From: Candidatus Aminicenantota bacterium
GTDB taxonomy: Bacteria > Acidobacteriota > Aminicenantia > Aminicenantales > UBA4085
Direction of reading: 5' to 3'
Assembly: GCA_026393895.1 (NCBI GenBank)
Contig: JAPKZG010000051.1
Coordinates: 1 to 64,000, forward strand
DNA: 64,000 bases
Below the pieces are notes generated by a model. The model was not told the DNA's origin and ran no database searches. It saw only the letters and a program-made list of their open reading frames with translations. Made by a program: the position numbers and the translations under genes. Shown in pieces: positions 9,025 to 18,462 of this stretch. Within the stretch, counting starts at the first letter, position 1. Each line of letters begins with the position of its first letter.

Positions 9025-9930
9025 ATGTCGAAAATTCTGCGTCGACAATTGTTAGGGATTTTTTTGATCTCGCTCGCGCTCGTCTCGGGCCCGGCGTTGT
9101 TGACCGGCGGACCGGAGGGGAAACCGCTCGTCCTTCAGGAGATGTCCTGGATCGACGTCAGGGACTACCTCAATACGAGCGACATGGTTATCATCCCCCT
9201 CGGATCGACCGAGCAGCACGGCCCGCAGCTGCCGCTGGGCTCCGATTGGTATGAAACCTTCGATATTTCCAAGATGATCTCAGCCCGGACCGGGGTCGTG
9301 GTGGCGCCGGTCGTGATGGCCGGCTACAGCGTATACCATTCCGGCTTCCCAGGCACGCTGAGCCTGAAGCCCGAAACGATGGAACAGGTTCTCTACGAGA
9401 CGGCGGAGATGCTTGTCAAATACGGCTTCAAACGCATCATGTTTTTCAACAGCCACGGCGGCAACAGCGGCGTAGAGACGGCGGTGGTCCGCCGCATCAA
9501 TCAATCCCTGGAGGCCATAGCCGTCGCCATCGGCGAGGGCAGCCCGGTCCAAGCAGGAGGAGAGAGGCTGGCCGGCGTCTGGTTCGACGAGCATGCCGGA
9601 ATTGAAGAGACATCGATGCTTCTCCGCTTGGAACCTGAGCTGGTCCACATAGAACGGGCCGAGAAGCCCGTCATTCAATTCTCCCCCAAGGTTCAGGAGC
9701 TTTTGGGACTTCTCGAGCGCTATCCCCAGTTGGGCCCGGTCTTGGGCGGGCTGCTGGCCGTTCCCGAGGAGACCAAGAAGGGCGGAAGCAGCCGCGACAT
9801 TTCCAGCAACGGCATCTGGTCCCTGGGCGATCCCAAAGCGGCGACTCGCGAGATCGGCGATAAAATAGTCACGAGGCAGACCGAGAACGCCGTTAAGTTC
9901 ATCCAAGCTTGGAAGCAGGCCGTCAAATAA
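9025..9930 (+). CDS. Secreted creatininase-family amidohydrolase
   Basis: Signal peptide; IIPLGSTEQHGPQLPLGSDW; FNSHGGNSG; FDEHAGIEETS. RBS aagggagg. Confidence 0.88.
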   Translation: MSKILRRQLLGIFLISLALVSGPALLTGGPEGKPLVLQEMSWIDVRDYLNTSDMVIIPLGSTEQHGPQLPLGSDWYETFDISKMISARTGVVVAPVVMAGYSVYHSGFPGTLSLKPETMEQVLYETAEMLVKYGFKRIMFFNSHGGNSGVETAVVRRINQSLEAIAVAIGEGSPVQAGGERLAGVWFDEHAGIEETSMLLRLEPELVHIERAEKPVIQFSPKVQELLGLLERYPQLGPVLGGLLAVPEETKKGGSSRDISSNGIWSLGDPKAATREIGDKIVTRQTENAVKFIQAWKQAVK

Positions 9931-10154
9931 TGCCGAAGAAGCTCGGCCCGTTAACTATGCCGCGCGGTCGGAGATATAGTTCCGGTATGGTAAGGAGGGT
10001 AAATTCAACGTCCGGAGCGGGAATTCGCCAACCCGCGGAAAAAGCAAATTCCCATAATTAAAAACTTCGAGACAAAGGTGCTCTGTGCGACCAAACCAGG
10101 AGAGTGTTTTTCTTACTCATTTGAAAAAGACGCCGGAGTATAGCGGAGGGATAA

Positions 10155-11399
10155 ATGAAAGCTGGAAAATGGTTGTGCTTTGGATTGATCCTGAGCGTCA
10201 TCCTTTTCATATTCAAAGGATGTACGATGATGAAAATGGGCTCCCTCTTTCTTGCCGGTCATCTCGAAAACAAGGGGTTCTATACGGAGATCGATTTCCA
10301 ATTTCGCAGGGGATTGATTTTGGTGCCCGTACAAATCAATAACGGACAAGAAACGTACAATTTTATTTTTGATACCGGTGCGGCTTTCAACGTAGTATCC
10401 ACAGCCATTACACAAAAGTACGTCGTCGCCTCCAAGGCGGCAGACTCCTTTACTGACTCCACCAAAAAGAGTGAAAAAATCAAATTCACAAAAATTGAAC
10501 GAATGACGATAGGCGGAATACCATTTGAACGGACGGCGGCGGCAATTTTCGATCTTGACCGGTCGCCCGCTATTCGTTGTTATCACGCAGATGGCGCGAT
10601 CGGAGTTAACCTGATGCGACTGGTTCCCTATTGGCATATCGACTATGCCCGCAAAAAGCTGATCTTTACCGATCAGGTTGACCGCCTACCCCGTTCGGCT
10701 ATCTCCGTGAACCTGCCCTTCAAGCAAAATATCCAGCGCATTCCGATAATGACCATGGAATGGAATGGCTTGCGGCTGCCTTTCGAAGTCGATTTGGGGT
10801 CCACCTATGGATTCAACGCTCCCCTGGAGTATTGGGAAAAGATGCGATCCAGGCAGATGGATATTCCAGCTGTGACGGGGCATGGGGAGTTTTCCGGGGG
10901 GGCGTTGGGGAAGAAAACCTATCAATATCACTCGGCGGCAATCATTAATAATATCCGCGTCGGCAATTACCGTGCCCCTTCCCTATTGATAACCTTTATG
11001 CAGGAAACCAACGCCTCTGCAGGCAACGATTTTTTTCGTTATTTTGCCATGACGATCGATTGGCCGAAAAAGGAAATCATCCTAACTCCGCAAGTTCCGG
11101 TTGAACGCCCCATATTGAAAACCTTCGGCTTCGGCTTTTCCTTCAATGAGCAGGAACAATATCTATATGTAAATAATCTCTATGAAAAATCTCCGGCTGA
11201 AGCAGCCGGTTTGAAAATCGGCGACCGCATCCTGCAGATCAATGACCTGAAACTCGATGCCCTGCCTCTGGATGGTTACTGTCGTTTCTTTCTGCAACCC
11301 GAATTATTCTACGGTGAAGGGGACGTCCTTGTCCTGAAGATCCGACGGGAGGGGAAGGATCAAACCTACACCCTGCGAAAAGAAACCCTACTCCAATAG
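10155..11399 (+). CDS. Lipoprotein aspartyl protease (retropepsin-like) with C-terminal PDZ domain
   Basis: Lipobox-like FKGC. FIFDTGAAFNVVS aspartyl motif. PDZ SPAEAAGLKIGDRILQINDL. Confidence 0.78.
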   Translation: MKAGKWLCFGLILSVILFIFKGCTMMKMGSLFLAGHLENKGFYTEIDFQFRRGLILVPVQINNGQETYNFIFDTGAAFNVVSTAITQKYVVASKAADSFTDSTKKSEKIKFTKIERMTIGGIPFERTAAAIFDLDRSPAIRCYHADGAIGVNLMRLVPYWHIDYARKKLIFTDQVDRLPRSAISVNLPFKQNIQRIPIMTMEWNGLRLPFEVDLGSTYGFNAPLEYWEKMRSRQMDIPAVTGHGEFSGGALGKKTYQYHSAAIINNIRVGNYRAPSLLITFMQETNASAGNDFFRYFAMTIDWPKKEIILTPQVPVERPILKTFGFGFSFNEQEQYLYVNNLYEKSPAEAAGLKIGDRILQINDLKLDALPLDGYCRFFLQPELFYGEGDVLVLKIRREGKDQTYTLRKETLLQ

Positions 11400-11898
11400 T
11401 TGATTTATTTTTAAGACAAGCGGAGAGGAATCGCTTGTCCTTGACTCGATTCGAGTCCGGGATAATCCTTTTTCGTGAGAGGGCGCGTCGATTCCTCGCT
11501 GAAAGGGAACGTGACCGGATGCCCAAGATGAAACTGCTGTTGGCAACGGATGGAGAAAAGCCTCTGCCGTTCGCGCTCACGGTGGATTACGGCAAGGCCT
11601 GCGGACGCTACATCGAGGGCGCTTTCCTGGAAGTCGGTTTGCAGTACCGATTCCAAAGTGATTGGGGCCTGGGCTTGTTTTTTGCCGCCTACGGCCAGGA
11701 AAATTTTCGTAACAAATCCGAGGAATTAGAATGGTTCCAATCATCCGCCTGTCAACGTTTCGGCCTGTCTCTGTACCGGCCGGCCCTTGGAGGGGATGGG
11801 CTTTAGGTCCTCCTCGACCAACCGGAGCGCCGGCGGACTCAAACTCGCCTTCTTGACCTTCCCCCGGTGGGCGTCAAGGGACGAGCCTTCGGCTCGCC

Positions 11899-11929
11899 AC
11901 TCGCCCGTGACTAATATTTACGGGCGAGT
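11899..11929. repeat. Hairpin with 10-bp perfect stem (ACTCGCCCGT/ACGGGCGAGT, 11-nt loop)
   Basis: actcgcccgt gactaatattt acgggcgagt in an intergenic region. Confidence 0.6.
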
Positions 11930-12122
11930 ACGGCGGGAACCGGAAACGGTCGGACATCACGGCCGGACGCGGAAAATGCCCGCCGAGCGGCCCAGACAAA
12001 AATCAAATATGAAAAGCGGAGCAGCGTCGGCGAACACGTCAAGCTTGACTTTTATAATTAATTGCCTTATTATCATCTTCTGTATTATCATGAACCTAAT
12101 TATTACGCTGGAGGCTTGATTA

Positions 12123-12584
12123 ATGAAAGAGCCGAAGTCCCATTCGGGTCCCATTCCTTTCAAACACGGAACGACCCCCGAAATATTTTATTTAATCGAT
12201 ACCATCGACAAGAAACTCAAAAAACTTCAAAGGCAGATGATCAAGGAAACCCGCCTGACTCTGCCCCAGATTTATATCCTGAGCTTGCTGTGGGCCAGGG
12301 ACGGGCGGCCCCTAAATGAGTTGGCGGCCATCTGTCATTGTTCGCGTTCATCCATCACCGGCGTCGTGGATAACATGGAAAGGAAAGCCTTGGTCGTCCG
12401 GACCAAGAATCCCTCCGACAGAAGAAGTCTCCTGCTCAAGCTCACGGATCACGGCAAGAATCTGCGCTTTTCCATTCCGGCTTTGGACAATATCTTCCAT
12501 AACTGTTGTACGACGATAAAGCGCGAGGAGTTAGGCAAACTTGGCGTGCTTTTGAAAAAACTCGAGGAGACTTTGTTGGGTTAG
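12123..12584 (+). CDS. MarR-family transcriptional regulator
   Basis: LNELAAICHCSRSSITGVVDNMERKALVVRTKNPSDRRSLLLKLTDHG. Confidence 0.88.
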   Translation: MKEPKSHSGPIPFKHGTTPEIFYLIDTIDKKLKKLQRQMIKETRLTLPQIYILSLLWARDGRPLNELAAICHCSRSSITGVVDNMERKALVVRTKNPSDRRSLLLKLTDHGKNLRFSIPALDNIFHNCCTTIKREELGKLGVLLKKLEETLLG

Positions 12585-12640
12585 GGGAAAAAAGGCAAAT
12601 GGACGAGGGTGTCAAAACACCCACCTAAAAAGGAGAGAAT

Positions 12641-14182
12641 ATGCTCCAACGGCAACAAAAAACGCCACTCCCAAAAGAGCCCCGAAGTTTCCTTTGGCTC
12701 GGCCTGGCGGGCCTTTTGCTCCTTTTGGCTCACGGACGATGGACCATTCCTCTGGCCGCATTTTTAGCGCCGTTTTTTATGATCCGTTTTCTTCGTAAAA
12801 AAAAGCCATGGCCCGGACTTCTCATCGGAGCAACCGTTTACAGCGGCGTCTGTCTCTTGTCCCTATCCGGGATTCTTCCCTTTCGGGGTGTTTATTATTT
12901 TTTCTATGTCGTCGTGATTTCCTGCATTTCTTTCTTGCCTTACATGGCGGATAGGCTCCTGGCTCCTCGTCTTATGGGTTTTCCCTCGATCTTCATTTTT
13001 CCATTGGCCGCGACTTCGCTGGAATATATCAATTCATTAACGGGGCCATTTGGCTATTGGGGTTCCCAGGCCTACAGCCAATACGGAAATCTGGCTTTTC
13101 TTCAGATCTTATCGGTGACCGGTCTCTGGGGTTTGAGCTTTATGGTGACATGGTTCGGCCCGACGGCCAATTGGATTTGGGAAAATAAATCCGATTGGAA
13201 AAAAGTCCGGTTCGGGGCAGGTGTTTATGTCCTGGCTTTGGCTTCGATTTTGCTATTCGGCGGCGCTCGCTTGGTCTTCGGGCCTCCCGCTTCCAAAACG
13301 GTCCGGGTGGCCGCTGTTATGATCCCCGACCCTATGGCGGCCAAGCAAAACTCGGCGGAGGTCGAAAGCCTATCCCGACGACTTTATCGTGGAGAAAAGT
13401 TGACCGATTCGGAACTTTTCCTATTGCGCGAAACTTACCAAGAAGCTCAGGATTATCTTTTTCAGCAAAGCGAATTCGAAGCCCGCGCCGGCGCTAAAAT
13501 TATTTTCTGGGCCGAAGGAGACGCCGACGTGCTAAAACAAGATGAAGCGGCGCTCCAAGAAAGAGGCCGCCAACTGGCCATTCGGTATCAGATCTATCTC
13601 GGCATGTCCATTCATACGAAAAACCCTGAGGCTTACCCATTGCGCCAAAACAAAGTGGTATTGGCGGAGCCTTCCGGAAAGATCTCATGGGAATATCATA
13701 AGAGACATATGGTGCCGGGAACAGGAGAGGGATTCAGTATTCGGCCCGGGAACGGAAAACTCCTCTGGACCGATACACCCTACGGCCGGATTGCCGCGGT
13801 GATATGCTTTGACCAGGATTTTTATGACATTATCCGACAAATGGGACGTACCGGAATCGATATCCTCTTCGTGCCTTCGCATGATTGGAAAGACATCGCT
13901 TCCATTCGAGCCAAGATGGCTGTTTTTCGATCCATTGAACAAGGATTCTCGCTCGTTCGGCCCACCAGCGGAGGCATCTCTCTTGCCGTAGACGGTATGG
14001 GAAGAATAGCGGCCGCTATGAATTACTTCACGACGGACAATTCATCGATGTCGGCCTTTGTACCCATTAAAAGGACGAAGACGGTCTATTCAAAAATCGG
14101 CGACGTTTTCGCCTGGATTTGTATGCTTGGATTTATCTTGCTTGCTGGGATGGGATTAAGGAAAAAGCGCTCCGATCGATAG
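12641..14182 (+). CDS. Apolipoprotein N-acyltransferase-like membrane nitrilase-fold protein
   Basis: N-terminal transmembrane helices. Nitrilase catalytic positions FWAEGD, EYHKRHMVPGTGE, ICFDQDF. Confidence 0.8.
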   Translation: MLQRQQKTPLPKEPRSFLWLGLAGLLLLLAHGRWTIPLAAFLAPFFMIRFLRKKKPWPGLLIGATVYSGVCLLSLSGILPFRGVYYFFYVVVISCISFLPYMADRLLAPRLMGFPSIFIFPLAATSLEYINSLTGPFGYWGSQAYSQYGNLAFLQILSVTGLWGLSFMVTWFGPTANWIWENKSDWKKVRFGAGVYVLALASILLFGGARLVFGPPASKTVRVAAVMIPDPMAAKQNSAEVESLSRRLYRGEKLTDSELFLLRETYQEAQDYLFQQSEFEARAGAKIIFWAEGDADVLKQDEAALQERGRQLAIRYQIYLGMSIHTKNPEAYPLRQNKVVLAEPSGKISWEYHKRHMVPGTGEGFSIRPGNGKLLWTDTPYGRIAAVICFDQDFYDIIRQMGRTGIDILFVPSHDWKDIASIRAKMAVFRSIEQGFSLVRPTSGGISLAVDGMGRIAAAMNYFTTDNSSMSAFVPIKRTKTVYSKIGDVFAWICMLGFILLAGMGLRKKRSDR

Positions 14183-14381
14183 TTCTTTACTTATAAATTA
14201 GAAGAGTCAATTCGGTAGACGACCTTGCCATCGGGCTCCAGGAATGACAGCCGGTCCACGAGAGCACCGGCCGGATCATGTACTTCCCCGCCCGCTCGGC
14301 CTCCGCTTCGTCTTGGTCCGCGCCGAGCTGCGGACATTGAAGCCGGTGCGCCGCCAGGAAAGGATGCGCCCGACCACCTCT

Positions 14382-15176
14382 TCAGCGGTCCAGGTGATAG
14401 AATCCGCGAATCATTTTCTGGGCCGTCCGCTCGGGCAGAATGCGCTTCAGGAAACCCATCGCCGGGACGAGACGTCCCGTATAATAAACCGGGCCGGGAT
14501 TTTTCTTTTCCATGACCTTGATGATTTTCGCGGCCGCCGCTTCGGCCGGCGAGGATTTAGCCATTTTCTTATCGCGGGCTTTCCGAAACGCGGCCAACTC
14601 GTCTCCGTAAGCACTGTCTTCCGGAATGATCATCCGCGGTTCGATATAGGTCCGGATGTAGCCGGGAATGACCAGGGAGACCTTGATCCCGCGCCGTCCC
14701 ACTTCCTGGCGGAGCGCCTTGGAGAACGCTTCCAGGCCGAGCTTCGTCGCGGCGTAGGCGGATTGGAACGGCGGGGGGAACGTCCCGGTCAACGACCCGA
14801 TGTTGATGATCGTCCCGTGTCCCCTCTCCCTCATTCCCGGAAGGACGGCTTTGGTCAGACGGAAAAGCCCGAGGAGATTCATCCGGAACAGCTCCTCGAC
14901 CGCGTCCATGGACGCGTCTTCGACCGCGCCGATCTGGCTTTGGCCCGCGTTGTTCACTAAAACCTCGACCGGGCCGGCCGCTGCGACGCAGGCGTCGATC
15001 GACGCGTCGTCGCCCTGGTCGAGCGCCAGATATCGAACGCCGGGAATAGGGTCGGCGACGGTTTTCGGGTCGCGCGACGTCCCGATGACCGGAATTCCCC
15101 GGGCCGCCAGCGCCGCGGCGAGCGCCCGCCCGATTCCCTTGGACGCGCCAGTGACGAGAACGGGGCCTTGGATCAT
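14382..15176 (-). CDS. SDR-family oxidoreductase (candidate 3-keto-sphinganine-type reductase)
   Basis: VTGASKGIGRALA, NNAG, SAYAATK. 4-nt overlap with the upstream AOS-family gene. Confidence 0.85.
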   Translation of the reverse strand: MIQGPVLVTGASKGIGRALAAALAARGIPVIGTSRDPKTVADPIPGVRYLALDQGDDASIDACVAAAGPVEVLVNNAGQSQIGAVEDASMDAVEELFRMNLLGLFRLTKAVLPGMRERGHGTIINIGSLTGTFPPPFQSAYAATKLGLEAFSKALRQEVGRRGIKVSLVIPGYIRTYIEPRMIIPEDSAYGDELAAFRKARDKKMAKSSPAEAAAAKIIKVMEKKNPGPVYYTGRLVPAMGFLKRILPERTAQKMIRGFYHLDR

Positions 15177-16474
15177 ATTTCGGTCTTGTCGTCGTCTTCC
15201 TTGTTCTCGGCCTTTTTCTCCGCCTCATGGCGGATATACGCGGCTTTGACTGCGGCCAGGTCGAGATGAAGTTCGTCGCGCACTTTTTTGTAGGCGGCAA
15301 TCGTCCGGGCGACGTCGTCTTCGGTATGCGAGGCGGTCGGGATCATCCGGAAAAGGAGGATGTCGCGAGGCACGACCGGGTAGGCCACGCCGGTGATGAA
15401 AATCCCCTCTTCCCGCATCTTCTGGATAATCGCCATGCCGATTTGCAGATCCTTGAAATGGACGAAAACCGGCGTGACCGGCGAAGGCACTTCGCCGACC
15501 ATGTAACCGAGCTCGCGGAGGCCGGCCTTCAATTTGGTGTTGATATTCCACATCTTCGCCCGCCGGTCGTTGCCGTTGGCGATGAGATCGAGCGCCCGGG
15601 AAATGACTTCGACATAAATCATCGGGAGGCTCTTGGCGAACACTTGGGTTCGGGCGTTGAATCGGACCCACTCGCAGACTTCGTGGGTCGAGCCGGCCAC
15701 GCCGCCGATCGCGGCGAACGCCTTGGCGAACGTCCCGAGGTTGATGTCGATTTTATCCAGGCACTTGTAATACTCGCCCGTCCCGCGGCCGTTCGGGCCC
15801 ATGACGCCGAAGCCATGGGCGTCGTCCACGAACAGGCGGGCGTCGTATTTGTCCTTGAGGTAGCAGATGTCGGCCATCGGGGCGAGGTCGCCGGTCATTC
15901 CGAACACGCCCTCGGTGACGACGAGAACGCCGCCCTTGCGGTCCTTGTTGATCCGTTTCAGATGAAGCTCCAGGCTGTCGAGGTCGTTGTGTTTCCAGAC
16001 CCGGAACTGGGCCTGGGACATGAACATCGCGTCGACCATCGAGGCGTGGGCCAGCTTGTCGATGAGGATCGTGTCGCTTTTATCGCACAGCGCCTGGATC
16101 GTGCCCAGGACACCGAGGTAGCCGTAGTTGAACAGGATGGCGTCCTCTTTGCCCATGAAGCTGGCGAACTTGGCTTCCAGGTCGAGGTGTTTCTGGGTGT
16201 TGCCGGTCATCATCCGGGCCCCCATCGGGGCGCCGGGGCCGTATTTCCGCGCGGCTTCGACGGCGACGGCCCGCAACTCCTCGTTTTCGGCCAGGCCGAG
16301 ATAGTTGTTGATCGACCACTGAATGACTTTCTTCCCCTGGTAGGTCATCTCCCGCCCGGGAAGCGGATCGAGGATCGGACGGGCGAAGAAAAAGTCGTTC
16401 CGGGCCCGGAACATACCGAAATAGCCGCCGTCCGTCTTGCATTTGTCGAAAATATCCATTACTTTCTCCTTCAA
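15173..16474 (-). CDS. PLP-dependent alpha-oxoamine synthase family enzyme (serine palmitoyltransferase / AONS / KBL-like)
   Basis: NYLGLAENEELRAVAVEAARKYGPGAPMGARMMTGNTQKHLDLEAKFASF; DDAHGFGVMG; NLGTFAKAFAAIGGVAGS. Confidence 0.88.
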   Translation of the reverse strand: MKEKVMDIFDKCKTDGGYFGMFRARNDFFFARPILDPLPGREMTYQGKKVIQWSINNYLGLAENEELRAVAVEAARKYGPGAPMGARMMTGNTQKHLDLEAKFASFMGKEDAILFNYGYLGVLGTIQALCDKSDTILIDKLAHASMVDAMFMSQAQFRVWKHNDLDSLELHLKRINKDRKGGVLVVTEGVFGMTGDLAPMADICYLKDKYDARLFVDDAHGFGVMGPNGRGTGEYYKCLDKIDINLGTFAKAFAAIGGVAGSTHEVCEWVRFNARTQVFAKSLPMIYVEVISRALDLIANGNDRRAKMWNINTKLKAGLRELGYMVGEVPSPVTPVFVHFKDLQIGMAIIQKMREEGIFITGVAYPVVPRDILLFRMIPTASHTEDDVARTIAAYKKVRDELHLDLAAVKAAYIRHEAEKKAENKEDDDKTEI

Positions 16475-16561
16475 AGGTCCCCTATTTAAACATAGTCAAA
16501 GCGGTTTTTCAAACCTCCCCTATCGACGGTTCAACGGCTTTTTCCCCGGGGAATAAGGGTC

Positions 16562-18460
16562 CTACCCGCGCGGACGGATCATATTCTCGGGCTTGATGAC
16601 GTCGTCGAGAATTTCCGCCGGTAACAGCCCCTTTTCCAGGACCAGGGCGTACACGCTCCGGCCCGAGGACATCGCTTCCTGGGCCAGCGCGGAGCACGTC
16701 TCATACCCGAGGAGCGGGACGAGCGCGGTGACGAGGGCGAAGCTGCGCTCGACGGATTTCCGGCATTGCGCCTCGTCGGCCGTGATGCCCTCGACGCACC
16801 TGAGGCGGAGGGTGTCCATCCCGTTCTTCAACATCTCGATGGATTCGAAGATGCTCTGAGCAATCACCGGCTCAAAAACATTAAGCTGGAGCTGGCCGGC
16901 TTCGGCCCCGAGGGTCACGGCCAGATCGTTGCCGATGACCTTGAAGGCGATCTGGTTGACGACCTCGGGAATGACCGGGTTCACTTTTCCCGGCATGATC
17001 GAGGACCCGGGCTGCATCATGGGAAGATGGATCTCGTGAAACCCGGCCCGCGGTCCCGAACTCAGGAGCCGGAGGTCATTGGAGATTTTCGAGAGTTTGA
17101 CGGCCAAGCGTTTCACGGCGGAGGAAAACATGATGAAAGCGCCCGTGTCCTGGGTGGCCTCGACCAGGTCCGGGGCCGGCCGGAGCGGAATCCCGGAAAT
17201 CTCCCGCAAATGGGAAACGGCCAGTCCGGCATACTCCGGGGAGGCGCAGATACCTGTTCCGATGGCCGTCCCGCCGAGATGGATTTCCTGGAAAAGGGCC
17301 GCATTCTGTTCCAGCCGGTCGATCTCCTCCTCCAGCGTGGCCGCGAACGCTTCGAACTCCTGGCCGAGAGTCATCGGGACGGCGTCCTGAAGCTGGGTCC
17401 GGCCCAACTTGATGACCTCCCGGAATTCCCGCCCCTTGGCCCGGAAGGAGGCGACGAGTTTTTTCAGGACGGCGGCCAGCTTTTGCGAGCTGTAGATGAA
17501 GGCCAGACGCAGGGCGGTGGGATAGACGTCGTTGGTCGATTGAGACAGGTTCACGTGATTGTTCGGGTGACAGCCGGCGTAGTCCCCCCGCTCCCGGCCG
17601 AGGATCTCCAGGGCACGGTTGGCGATGACTTCGTTGGCGTTCATGTTGGTCGAGGTCCCCGCCCCGCCCTGGATCATATCCACAACGAAATGCGTGTGCA
17701 TCCTGCCGTCGATGATCTCCCGGCAGGCTTCGTCGATGGCTGCGGCGATATCGGCGGGCAGAAGCCCCAGATCCCGGTTGGCCCGGGCGGCGGCCATCTT
17801 GACCTGGGCCAGGGCGACGATCAGGTCCGGGAACCGGCTGATCGAAATCCCGGTGATGGGGAAATTCTCCGTCGCCCGGAGGGTCTGGATGCCGTAGTAG
17901 AATTCCGCCGGAACGTCTCGCTCGCCCAGGAGGTCGTGCTCCCGGCGGGTCCGGCCGGAAATGTACTGGGCGGCGGCGTTGACGACCTGGTTGGTCGTCT
18001 GGCGCATCCGCCGGGAGATAACCCGGGCGGTCCGGGACAGGATCTTGACGACGAGCGGGGCGTCCGTTTTCAAGAGCTCGTTGATGGCCGTCCGGGAAAG
18101 AAGGAAGGCGAGCGTCGGCTCCTCCGCCCTTGCGGTCGTGGAGTGGGGATAGTCGTCCATCAACGCCCCTTCCCCGAGAAAGTCGAACCGGCGGAAACGG
18201 GCAAGGTCTTTTTCCTCGCCGAGCGGGGACTTTTTATGGAGTCGGACCGAACCCTGATAAATCAGGAACAAGTTTTCCCGGGTTTGGTTTTCCTCGAAGA
18301 GAACCCCGTCTTTATCGAATTCGACGATGTGAAGCTTGGCCGCGACGGCATCGCGTTCCGACGGGTTCAAGTCCTGAAATAATTCGATCGCCTGGAGGAA
18401 GGCGTCGATTTCGGCCCGAGGGGGAGCGGCATCGCGAGGGACCGAATTTTTCATGGTCAC
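16562..18460 (-). CDS. Aspartate ammonia-lyase with N-terminal cyclic-nucleotide-binding domain
   Basis: N-terminal cNMP-fold (IELFQDLNPSERDAVAAKLHIVEFDKDGVLFEENQTRENLFLIYQGSVRLHKK...DFLGEGALMDDYPHSTTARAEEPTLAFLLSR). Then aspartase: HNDVYP-like SQSTNDVYPTALR, GSSIMPGKVNPVIPE. Confidence 0.9.
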   Translation of the reverse strand: MTMKNSVPRDAAPPRAEIDAFLQAIELFQDLNPSERDAVAAKLHIVEFDKDGVLFEENQTRENLFLIYQGSVRLHKKSPLGEEKDLARFRRFDFLGEGALMDDYPHSTTARAEEPTLAFLLSRTAINELLKTDAPLVVKILSRTARVISRRMRQTTNQVVNAAAQYISGRTRREHDLLGERDVPAEFYYGIQTLRATENFPITGISISRFPDLIVALAQVKMAAARANRDLGLLPADIAAAIDEACREIIDGRMHTHFVVDMIQGGAGTSTNMNANEVIANRALEILGRERGDYAGCHPNNHVNLSQSTNDVYPTALRLAFIYSSQKLAAVLKKLVASFRAKGREFREVIKLGRTQLQDAVPMTLGQEFEAFAATLEEEIDRLEQNAALFQEIHLGGTAIGTGICASPEYAGLAVSHLREISGIPLRPAPDLVEATQDTGAFIMFSSAVKRLAVKLSKISNDLRLLSSGPRAGFHEIHLPMMQPGSSIMPGKVNPVIPEVVNQIAFKVIGNDLAVTLGAEAGQLQLNVFEPVIAQSIFESIEMLKNGMDTLRLRCVEGITADEAQCRKSVERSFALVTALVPLLGYETCSALAQEAMSSGRSVYALVLEKGLLPAEILDDVIKPENMIRPRG

Positions 18461-18462
18461 CT

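Noticed and set aside
11430-11470. TTCGAGTCCGGG resembling a tRNA T-loop
   Set aside because: No matching acceptor stem, D-arm or anticodon arm around it.
11519-11806. Possible porin-fragment ORF (VGLQYRFQSDWGLGLFFAAYGQENF)
   Set aside because: Too short, with doubtful start and frame; no family I can support. Could be a relic.
14200-14380. Possible gene remnant downstream of the Lnt-like gene
   Set aside because: No frame gave a convincing protein.
17079-18382. Long plus-strand ORFs opposite the aspartase gene
   Set aside because: GC-rich shadow ORFs antisense to a clear aspartase. Same logic applied to other long antisense ORFs (e.g. 15227-16489, 26264-28429, 38708-40459, 44517-45710, 49593-51161, 52039-53502, 54599-55888, 57609-59291).
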